Shown here piece after piece: positions 5,662 through 11,565 of a stretch of 12,772 nt of DNA. Numbering within the stretch: position 1 is the first letter of the stretch; every line of letters starts with the position of its first letter. Both the position numbers and the translations under genes were made by a program. The notes beneath the pieces are model-generated. The model was given only the letters and a program-made list of their open reading frames with translations. It ran no database searches and was not told where the DNA came from. Source of the stretch: an uncultured Lachnospiraceae bacterium (lineage in GTDB: Bacteria > Bacillota > Clostridia > Lachnospirales > Lachnospiraceae); assembly GCA_902764045.1 (NCBI GenBank), contig CACWUI010000023.1, positions 1-12,772 of the forward strand. The letters are read 5' to 3'.

Positions 5662-6894
5662 ATGGATCGTTTTGAAAGATATTTTTTGATGACGGAAGGA
5701 GATGTGGTGTCTTACGTTACATTTAAATTGCCGGGATTTTTTGACGATGGTGCTGAGCTTTCGTGCAAAGAGATAGGTGACGGAAATCTGAATTATGTGT
5801 TCAGGGTAAAGGATGAGGTGTCGGGGAAGACCATCATTGTAAAGCAGGCCGGGGAAGAGCTGCGCATTTCAAAGGAGATGCACGTATCCACGGACAGAGG
5901 GCGTATCGAGGCTAGGATCCTTGGAATACAAAACGAATATGCCCCAGGTCTTGTTCCGAAGGTTTACTCTTATGATCCGGTGATGTGCGCCATTCTTATG
6001 GAGGATATGACCGGTCACACCATGATGAGAACTGCGCTTATATCCCATGAGATCTATCCGAAGTTTGCGGAGCAGATCACCGATTTTCTTGTAAAAACCC
6101 TTTTGCTTACAAGTGATATATGTATGGATCACAAGGATAAGGAAAAGCTTACGGCAGAGTTTGTGAATCCCGATCTTTGCGAGATCACTCATGATCTTGT
6201 CTATACGGAGCCTTTCATCAACGATAAAGACAGGAATATAGTCTTTGAGCCCAACATGGAGTTTGTTCAAAAAGAAATATACGGCGATAAGGATCTTCAC
6301 CTGGCGGCTGCCAAATTAAAACTGGACTTTTTAACAGACGCCCAGAGCCTTATCCATGGTGATCTGCACACGGGATCGATCTTTATAAACAAAGACCATA
6401 TATACGTTTTTGACCCGGAGTTTGCCTTTTACGGACCCGCAGGATATGACACGGGAAACGTTATAGCAAATATGCTTTTTGCTCATTTTAACGGACTGGA
6501 ATCTATTGAGGATGCCGGGGAAAGAAAAAAATTTACAGACTGGACCTTATCCTGTGTGCAGGATATTGTGGATCTGTTTATACAAAAATACGACGTGGTT
6601 TACGATGAAAATGTACGGGATCCCATGGCAAAGGTACAGGGCCTTAAAGAATACTATTTAAAAAAGATCCTTATGCAGACAGCAGGGGTCACCGGGCTTG
6701 AGCTTATCAGGCGTATCGTGGGGATGGCAAAGGTAAAAGATATTACCATGATAGAGGATGAGAAAAAAAGACTGCATGCTGAAAAGACACTGCTTACCGT
6801 TGCCAAGAGATTGATTTTAAATCCAGATGATTTTAACAACGGAAGCGACTATATTTCGCTTGTGACCGCCACCGTAAACAGTATGGGAGAATAA
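5662..6894 (+). CDS. mtnK: S-methyl-5-thioribose kinase
   Basis: A 410-aa cytoplasmic kinase of the APH-like fold, of the usual MtnK length. It phosphorylates C1 of methylthioribose with ATP, giving methylthioribose-1-phosphate; homologues in DHAP-shunt operons also use 5-deoxyribose. Seen in the sequence: the glycine-rich loop IGDGNLNYVF (38-47), the ATP-site lysine in IIVKQAG (K61), the hinge EDMTG (114-118), the catalytic loop LIHGDLHTGSI (230-240, D234), and the metal-binding DPEFAFYGP (251-259, D251 and E253), which is an MtnK hallmark (DxE rather than DFG). AGAGGA at 5649-5654 lies 7 nt before ATG. mtnA follows after one base, so the two are translationally close. No truncation is seen. 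Confidence 0.95.
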   Translation: MDRFERYFLMTEGDVVSYVTFKLPGFFDDGAELSCKEIGDGNLNYVFRVKDEVSGKTIIVKQAGEELRISKEMHVSTDRGRIEARILGIQNEYAPGLVPKVYSYDPVMCAILMEDMTGHTMMRTALISHEIYPKFAEQITDFLVKTLLLTSDICMDHKDKEKLTAEFVNPDLCEITHDLVYTEPFINDKDRNIVFEPNMEFVQKEIYGDKDLHLAAAKLKLDFLTDAQSLIHGDLHTGSIFINKDHIYVFDPEFAFYGPAGYDTGNVIANMLFAHFNGLESIEDAGERKKFTDWTLSCVQDIVDLFIQKYDVVYDENVRDPMAKVQGLKEYYLKKILMQTAGVTGLELIRRIVGMAKVKDITMIEDEKKRLHAEKTLLTVAKRLILNPDDFNNGSDYISLVTATVNSMGE

Positions 6895-6895
6895 G

Positions 6896-7987
6896 ATGGA
6901 CACGAACTTAAATGAAATTGACACGGTCAGATTAAATGATGCGGGGGATGCCATAGAGATCATTGACCAGACACTGCTTCCCGAGAAGATTGAGGTATTA
7001 TCCCTTTCGGATCAGCATGATATATGGCATGCCATAAACCTTTTGCAGGTAAGGGGGGCTCCCGCCATCGGCATTACCGCAGGCTTTGCTCTTTATCTGG
7101 CCGCAAGGGAGATAGCAGGGGAGATGATCTGTGACTCTCCCGATCATGTCACAAGGGATCTTTTTTTTGAAAAACTGAGGGAAGCAAAGGATTATCTGAA
7201 TTCCTCAAGACCCACTGCGGTAAATCTTTCCTGGGCGCTGAATCGTGTGGAGAATGTTGCGACGGATTTTGCGCAAAATAATAAAAACTGCAATTGTGAC
7301 ATGATAAAAGAACTGGTAGAGCTTATGAAAAATGAGGCTCTCGATATTTATAACGAAGACATAGAAGTGTGCAAAAAAATCGGAGAATACGCACTTACAC
7401 TTGTGAAAAAAGGTGACGGGCTTATCACACACTGTAATGCGGGAAAGCTTGCCACGGTGCGTTACGGAACGGCCACGTCGGTTATGTATCTGGGTCAGGA
7501 GAGAGGTTACGACCTTAAGATATATTGTGATGAGACAAGGCCTCTGCTTCAGGGGGCAAGGCTTACTGCTTTTGAACTTGCGTCCTCCGGCATGGACGTG
7601 ACACTGCTCTGTGATAATATGTCGGCATCACTTATGAAGACGGGCGGTATTAAAGCCGCATTTGTGGGCTGCGACAGGGTTGCGGCAAACGGTGATGCGG
7701 CAAATAAAATAGGGACCTCCATGCTGGCCCTTGCCGCTAAAAGGAATAATATCCCTTTTTATGTGTGTGCACCCACATCCACCATAGACATGTCCACGCC
7801 TACGGGGAAGGACATAGTCATCGAGCAAAGGGACGGGTCAGAGGTGACGGATATGTGGTATAAACACCCCATGTCACCTAAAGGAATAAAAGTTTATAAT
7901 CCGGCCTTTGATGTAACGGAGGCGGATCTGATAACCGGGATCATTACGGAAAACGGTATATTTAAACCCGGTGATCTGCCTTTGTGA
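6896..7987 (+). CDS. mtnA: S-methyl-5-thioribose-1-phosphate isomerase
   Basis: A 363-aa enzyme of the eIF2B-alpha-like family that converts the aldose methylthioribose-1-phosphate into the ketose methylthioribulose-1-phosphate, the substrate of the aldolase upstream. Family signatures: QVRGAPAIGI (51-60), ITHCNAG (177-183) with catalytic C180, ETRPLLQGARL (213-223), and GCDRVAANGD (258-267) with catalytic D260, then NKIGTS (270-275). Length is normal. A small Cys/Asn-rich stretch (NNKNCNC, 128-134) sits in a variable surface region. GGGAGA (6885-6890) inside the end of mtnK gives a 5-nt spacing to ATG. It is the last gene of the operon and is followed by a terminator. A ribose-1,5-bisphosphate isomerase is less likely given the mtnK partner. 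Confidence 0.95.
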   Translation: MDTNLNEIDTVRLNDAGDAIEIIDQTLLPEKIEVLSLSDQHDIWHAINLLQVRGAPAIGITAGFALYLAAREIAGEMICDSPDHVTRDLFFEKLREAKDYLNSSRPTAVNLSWALNRVENVATDFAQNNKNCNCDMIKELVELMKNEALDIYNEDIEVCKKIGEYALTLVKKGDGLITHCNAGKLATVRYGTATSVMYLGQERGYDLKIYCDETRPLLQGARLTAFELASSGMDVTLLCDNMSASLMKTGGIKAAFVGCDRVAANGDAANKIGTSMLALAAKRNNIPFYVCAPTSTIDMSTPTGKDIVIEQRDGSEVTDMWYKHPMSPKGIKVYNPAFDVTEADLITGIITENGIFKPGDLPL

Positions 7988-7992
7988 TAAGC

Positions 7993-8035
7993 AACGCCCC
8001 CCTGCAGGAAAACAGGGGGCATCGTTTATTTTGTT
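7993..8035. terminator. Terminator between convergent mtnA and dut
   Basis: CCCCCTG (7998-8004) pairs with CAGGGGG (8013-8019) around an 8-nt loop; outer AACG/CGTT bases can extend the stem. On the plus strand it is followed by GTTTATTTTGTT, so it best serves mtnA. On the minus strand it starts 6 nt past the dut stop but has a weaker T-tract. Confidence 0.75.
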
Positions 8036-8472
8036 CCTGTGGATCCGAAACCGCCTTCGCCTCTTGATGTGTCCTCCAGTTCATCCTGCTGGTTGAACTC
8101 TGCAAAGAAATAGGGGGCAAATACGATCTGGGCAATACGCTCTCCCCGCTCAAAGGAAACGATCTCTTCACCATGGTTGTGAAGTGCTACCATGATCTCG
8201 CCTCTGTAGTCGGAGTCGATGACCCCCACCTTATTGGCAGGCGCCAGTCCCTTTTTGCAGGCAAGGCCGCTTCTTGCATAGATCAGTCCCACAAGCCCCG
8301 TGGGGATCTCCATGGCAAGACCCGTATGGACCATGACGGTCTTACCGGGTTCGACGGTTACTGCCTCGTCTGCACAGTAAAGATCGGCGCCTGCGGCAAA
8401 TTCTGTAGCGTAAGCAGGTGCCATGGCATTTTCATCAAGCTTTTTGAAATTTACGGTTATTTTTTCAGGCAT
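8026..8472 (-). CDS. dut: dUTP diphosphatase
   Basis: The 148-aa product is a trimeric dUTPase; it hydrolyses dUTP to dUMP and pyrophosphate, which keeps uracil out of DNA and supplies dUMP for thymidylate. All five family motifs are present: AGADLY (27-32, D30), ARSGLA (66-71), GVIDSDYRGE (83-92, with catalytic D86 and uracil-stacking Y89), RIAQIVF (112-118), and the glycine-rich C-terminal arm RGEGGFGSTG (137-146). GGAAGG lies 8 nt before ATG, inside the end of nrdG; the two genes are separated by one base, so they are surely cotranscribed. Confidence 0.96.
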   Translation of the reverse strand: MPEKITVNFKKLDENAMAPAYATEFAAGADLYCADEAVTVEPGKTVMVHTGLAMEIPTGLVGLIYARSGLACKKGLAPANKVGVIDSDYRGEIMVALHNHGEEIVSFERGERIAQIVFAPYFFAEFNQQDELEDTSRGEGGFGSTGTK

Positions 8473-8473
8473 A

Positions 8474-8998
8474 TCAGTATCCTTCCTTTATGATAACTTC
8501 ACCGGCTTTAAGGGAAGCCGGCACATCTATGGTCCTCTGGTTTTCGGAGCCTTTGAATTTCAGCATAAGGTTCTTTTTTTCTCCAATGAATTCCCCGTCA
8601 ACGATCACGTCGATCAGTTCGGTCATTTCTTTTGTTTCAGGGTATTTATCATACATATCGCCCAGGATATCTTTATCAAAAAGGTACCCGGTAAAGCACC
8701 AGATGTTTTTCTTAGGGTATTTTTCTTTTACCTCTTTAAGAAGAGGCAGCAGCCCCTGCTGGTTGACATGTTCGTAGGGTTCGCCCCCTAAAAGAGTAAG
8801 TCCGGTTATATAAGCGGGTGCCAAAGCTTCCAGTATGGTCTCTTTGGTTTCATCCGTGAAGGGTTCTCCGGCGTTAAAGTCCCAGGAGATCTCATTAAAG
8901 CAGCCTTTGCAACGGTGCGTACAGCCGCTTACAAAAAGGGATACCCGGACTCCGGGACCGTTGGCTACGTCGTTCAATTTCAATTCGCAGTAATTCAT
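8474..8998 (-). CDS. nrdG: Anaerobic ribonucleotide reductase activating protein (radical SAM)
   Basis: A 174-aa radical-SAM activase that installs the glycyl radical on class III ribonucleotide reductase NrdD in the absence of O2. The [4Fe-4S] motif is C26, C30, C33 (GCTHRCKGC), preceded by NGPGVR (13-18), and GGEP (71-74) helps bind SAM. Length fits short NrdG proteins. nrdD is not in the window, which is unusual since the two are often adjacent; here nrdG is paired with dut, both nucleotide-pool enzymes. AAGGGAG (complement of 9009-9015) lies 10 nt upstream of ATG, and an extended -10 sits at 9035-9027. Each turnover makes 5'-deoxyadenosine, a possible feedstock for the nearby DHAP-shunt genes (inference). 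Confidence 0.94.
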   Translation of the reverse strand: MNYCELKLNDVANGPGVRVSLFVSGCTHRCKGCFNEISWDFNAGEPFTDETKETILEALAPAYITGLTLLGGEPYEHVNQQGLLPLLKEVKEKYPKKNIWCFTGYLFDKDILGDMYDKYPETKEMTELIDVIVDGEFIGEKKNLMLKFKGSENQRTIDVPASLKAGEVIIKEGY

Positions 8999-9020
8999 TA
9001 AATATCATCTCCCTTGTCTG

Positions 9021-9042
9021 GCACAGATTATAGCACAGATTA
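9021..9042. repeat. Tandem direct repeat over the nrdG promoter
   Basis: GCACAGATTA occurs at 9021-9030 and 9033-9042, two bases apart. On the minus strand this reads TAATCTGTGC-TA-TAATCTGTGC and spans the TATAAT. It may be a regulator site. It does not match the NrdR box as I know it. Confidence 0.6.
9027..9035 (-). promoter_or_regulatory. Extended -10 promoter for nrdG-dut
   Basis: Minus-strand TGCTATAAT (9035-9027) is a perfect extended -10. A start near 9020 gives a 22-nt leader with the ribosome binding site. It lies in the 45-bp gap after the MurE-like gene, so nrdG-dut may be expressed independently of it. Confidence 0.55.
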
Positions 9043-9043
9043 A

Positions 9044-10609
9044 TCACAACAGCCCCTCAACCACATCGGAATCAGATTCACAAGGTACATGCTTACCCTG
9101 CAGTTTGATGAAACGCTCGGATCCTTTTCCCAGGATCGCTACTATGTTTTTATCATCCCGTGCCAGACAGTCGTTTACGGCTTTTTTTATAGCCTCCGGT
9201 CTGTCTGTGATCATCTCGTAAGGTGCGCCTCCTTCCGGGATCCGGGATGCTATGTCTTTACATATTTCCAAAGGATCTTCAAAATCAGGATCCTCATTGG
9301 TAAGATAAATGTGATCCGCATATTTCCCGCACAGCCCGGCGATATCATCACGACGGAGATGATTCTTGCCGGCAGCACCGATGACCACGCTCAGTCTGTA
9401 GCCGGGATAGTCACTTTTGCACGCCTTTAAAAACTCTAGGAGAGTAAGCCTGTTATGAGCATAATCAACTATTATCACCGTGTTGTCTTTGTTATAGATA
9501 TTCATCCTGCCGGGAACATAAACGTGGCTTAATCCCCTGCGTACAGCCTCGTCAGAGACATCCAGATATACGGCGGCACAAACGGCGGCACAGGCGTTTA
9601 TGATATTAAAATATCCGGTCATATCACAGGAAAGATCAAGGGTCTTGCCGTCGGCGCCGTGAAAAACAAAGGAATATCCTCCCGTTTCAAGGCTTTTAAC
9701 CCCGTCGATATAGCAAAAGTCAATGCTTCTTCCCAGACGTTTCTCAAGGGTTTCTATATCAGGTGTTTCAAGGGCATTTATCTCATTATCCGCTTTCAAT
9801 GTGAGATTGTCGTTATATACATCAAAAAGAACAAGCCGGCAGTCGGCTCCCTGTGCGGTATCAATGATCATGTCCATTTCCTTAGTACGGGCATAAACCG
9901 GCACGATACGGCTGTTTTTGATGAATTCCAGCTTACATGCACGGTAATGTTCATAAGAAGGGTGCTCGGGACCGCCGATATGGTCCTTGTCTATATTCAT
10001 AAATATCCCCACATCAAAGGTCTGGTCATAGACTCTGTCAACGCTGTAAGCCTGGGAGGACACCTCCATGGTAACATAGGGCAGCTTATTTTCCCTTGCT
10101 TCGGCAAAAAGAGCCTGAAGCTTCAAAGACTCGGGAGTTGTGTTTTCAGCTTCCAGGTGATCCCCGCCGCAATAGGTTTCATTGGTGGAAATAAGTCCCG
10201 TCTCCATTCCGGCCTCCGCATTCATGATGGAATGTATCATGTAAGCAGTGGTGGTCTTTCCCGCAGTCCCCGTGATACCCGTAAGTTTGAAGGAATCCGA
10301 GGGACGCTGATAGTACGCTATTGATACCAAAGACAGAGCCTTTTTTACGTCATTTACCTTAAAAAAGGGCAGATCCTCATCATAGACCACTTCGGACATA
10401 TAGCAGGCAAAGCCCAAATTCCGGGCGTCTTGGAAATATTCTTCTTTAAAATGTACTCCTTTACACACAAAAAGGGCACCATCCGAGCATTCACGCGAGT
10501 CGTACGTGATAAAGTCTATGGTGCCGTCGTCTGATATATTGGTGCTTTCAAGAAGTCCGTGCCTTAAAAGAAGCTCTTTTATCTGTGAGAATTTAAGTGA
10601 AAATGCCAT
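9044..10609 (-). CDS. murE: MurE-family UDP-MurNAc-peptide ligase, divergent
   Basis: The 521-aa product is a Mur ligase of the MurE type, which adds the third stem amino acid to UDP-MurNAc-L-Ala-D-Glu using ATP. The start is ATG 10609, where GGGAGG lies 7 nt upstream; a longer reading from 10690 crosses the promoter. Seen: the N-terminal UDP-binding domain (TYDSRE near 35-40), the P-loop GTAGKTTT (114-121; usually GTNGKTTT), NTTPES (156-161), the likely carbamylated lysine K226 in YRACKLEF, VPGRMN (365-370), VDYAHN (381-386), and GKGSE (494-498). The specificity loop reads NEDPD (438-442) instead of the meso-DAP signature DNPR, and the usual GGxRDxxKR is replaced by GAAGKNHLRR (411-420). The added amino acid is therefore uncertain; L-Lys, another residue or a non-wall substrate is possible. 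It could be a second MurE paralogue. Confidence 0.85.
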   Translation of the reverse strand: MAFSLKFSQIKELLLRHGLLESTNISDDGTIDFITYDSRECSDGALFVCKGVHFKEEYFQDARNLGFACYMSEVVYDEDLPFFKVNDVKKALSLVSIAYYQRPSDSFKLTGITGTAGKTTTAYMIHSIMNAEAGMETGLISTNETYCGGDHLEAENTTPESLKLQALFAEARENKLPYVTMEVSSQAYSVDRVYDQTFDVGIFMNIDKDHIGGPEHPSYEHYRACKLEFIKNSRIVPVYARTKEMDMIIDTAQGADCRLVLFDVYNDNLTLKADNEINALETPDIETLEKRLGRSIDFCYIDGVKSLETGGYSFVFHGADGKTLDLSCDMTGYFNIINACAAVCAAVYLDVSDEAVRRGLSHVYVPGRMNIYNKDNTVIIVDYAHNRLTLLEFLKACKSDYPGYRLSVVIGAAGKNHLRRDDIAGLCGKYADHIYLTNEDPDFEDPLEICKDIASRIPEGGAPYEMITDRPEAIKKAVNDCLARDDKNIVAILGKGSERFIKLQGKHVPCESDSDVVEGLL

Positions 10610-10640
10610 TTTCAAGCCTCCCATAGCGATTATTGATTGC

Positions 10641-10669
10641 ATTTTACAGTAATCTGTATGTTTTGTAAA
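10641..10669 (-). promoter_or_regulatory. Promoter of the MurE-like gene
   Basis: Minus-strand TTTACA (10669-10664), a 17-bp spacer, then TAAAAT (10646-10641): a good sigma-70-type promoter. The start near 10634 gives a leader of about 25 nt. It overlaps the upstream part of the divergent Asp23 promoter. Confidence 0.65.
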
Positions 10670-10671
10670 AT
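10641..10671. repeat. Nested inverted repeats in the divergent promoter region
   Basis: ATTTTACA (10641-10648) and TGTAAAAT (10664-10671) are perfect 8-bp inverted repeats 15 bp apart. Inside them TACAG-TAAT-CTGTA (10645-10658) is a second dyad. Together they cover the MurE promoter and could be an operator. Confidence 0.45.
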
Positions 10672-10678
10672 CAAAATA

Positions 10679-10687
10679 TGATATAAT
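10679..10687 (+). promoter_or_regulatory. Extended -10 promoter for the Asp23-nusB-xseA operon
   Basis: TGATATAAT, a perfect extended -10, gives a start near 10694 and a leader of about 44 nt. A small hairpin ATCTG-AGG-CAGAT (10702-10714) lies in the leader. Confidence 0.6.
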
Positions 10688-10737
10688 CAAGATTAATTAT
10701 GATCTGAGGCAGATGTTTTAATATGCAGGAGGTTTGT

Positions 10738-11118
10738 ATGAGCGCAGCAAAACAGATTAATTATCCCATACGGGAGAATGTAAACATAGGCGAAGTCCGT
10801 ATCTCAGAGGAAGTCGTTATCGTGATAGCGGCACTTGCGGCTACCGAGATCAAGGGCGTTGAGTCCATGGCGGGTAATGTTACCAATGAGCTTGTAAGTC
10901 ATCTGGGAGCCGGAAAGCTCTCTAAGGGAGTAAAACTCCATGTGGGAGAAAAGACCATTGACGTGGATCTTTCCATAAACATCCTTGACGGATACGAGAT
11001 ACCCGAGGTTTCCGAAAAGGTGCAGGAAAAGGTAAAGTCTGCCATTGAGACCATGACAGGCCTTAAGGTAAAAAGCGTAAATGTAAAGATCGCCGGTGTG
11101 GCGGTGGAGAATGAGTAA
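10738..11118 (+). CDS. Asp23/Gls24 family envelope stress response protein
   Basis: A 126-aa protein of the Asp23/Gls24 (DUF322) family. The start is ATG 10738 with GGAGG (10728-10732) 5 nt upstream; an ATG at 10723 is in frame but has no spacing for a ribosome binding site. Family features seen: the opening GEVRISEEVVIVIAALAATEIKGV (alpha/beta core, about 19-43), MAGN, and the closing VKSVNVKIAGVAV strand. Members are small, soluble, alkaline/envelope-stress-related proteins attached to the membrane by partners; the exact role is unclear. Its place just before nusB and xseA is conserved in Clostridia and supports the call. Three bases separate its stop from nusB. Confidence 0.92.
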   Translation: MSAAKQINYPIRENVNIGEVRISEEVVIVIAALAATEIKGVESMAGNVTNELVSHLGAGKLSKGVKLHVGEKTIDVDLSINILDGYEIPEVSEKVQEKVKSAIETMTGLKVKSVNVKIAGVAVENE

Positions 11119-11121
11119 AAA

Positions 11122-11550
11122 ATGAATCCGATTTCAAGAACTGCCGTAAGGGAACATATTTTTAAAATAATATTCGGTATGGAATTTTCAGGAGATGCAG
11201 ATGCGTCCCAAAGAGCTGCTCTTTATCTTGACAATCTGACGGACGAAGAAGACTGCCCGGTAATGATAAATGATCAGGACAGGGAGTATATTATTGAAAA
11301 GTCGCAAAGCATATCCGGAAAGCTTCCTGAGATCGATGCCGTAATAAACAAGCACGCAAAGGGCTGGTCCGTTTCAAGGCTGGGGAAAGCCGAGCTCGCC
11401 ATCCTCAGGGTGGCGGTTTATGAGATCCTTTTTGATGACGATATACCGGATAATGTGGCTATCAACGAGGCTATTGAGCTTACCAAGATCTACGGGGAGG
11501 CTACGGCACCTGCCTTTATCAACGGGATCCTTGCATCTGTCAAAGCATAA
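11122..11550 (+). CDS. nusB: Transcription antitermination factor NusB
   Basis: A 142-aa, all-helical RNA-binding protein of normal NusB length. With NusE (ribosomal protein S10) it binds boxA in rRNA leaders and prevents premature termination. Seen: the N-terminal SRTAVREHIFKIIFG helix (5-19, cf. RxxAxxxLFQ), and the C-terminal signature WSVSRLGKAELAILRVAVYE (82-101), the DIPDNVAINEAIELTKIYG helix (106-124), and the ending FINGILASV. GGAGA at 11106-11110 is 11 nt from the ATG, so translation may depend on coupling with the Asp23 gene, which stops 3 nt before. xseA follows after 15 bp. Confidence 0.95.
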   Translation: MNPISRTAVREHIFKIIFGMEFSGDADASQRAALYLDNLTDEEDCPVMINDQDREYIIEKSQSISGKLPEIDAVINKHAKGWSVSRLGKAELAILRVAVYEILFDDDIPDNVAINEAIELTKIYGEATAPAFINGILASVKA

Positions 11551-11565
11551 GACGGGGGAATACAT

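Noticed and set aside
9659..10324. 221-aa plus-strand frame inside the MurE-like gene
   Set aside because: Antisense shadow of clear Mur ligase motifs; no start signals.
10610..10690. 27-residue N-terminal extension of the MurE-like protein
   Set aside because: It covers the promoter (TAAAAT, TTTACA) and the ribosome binding site for ATG 10609, and lacks similarity to the Mur ligase N-terminus.
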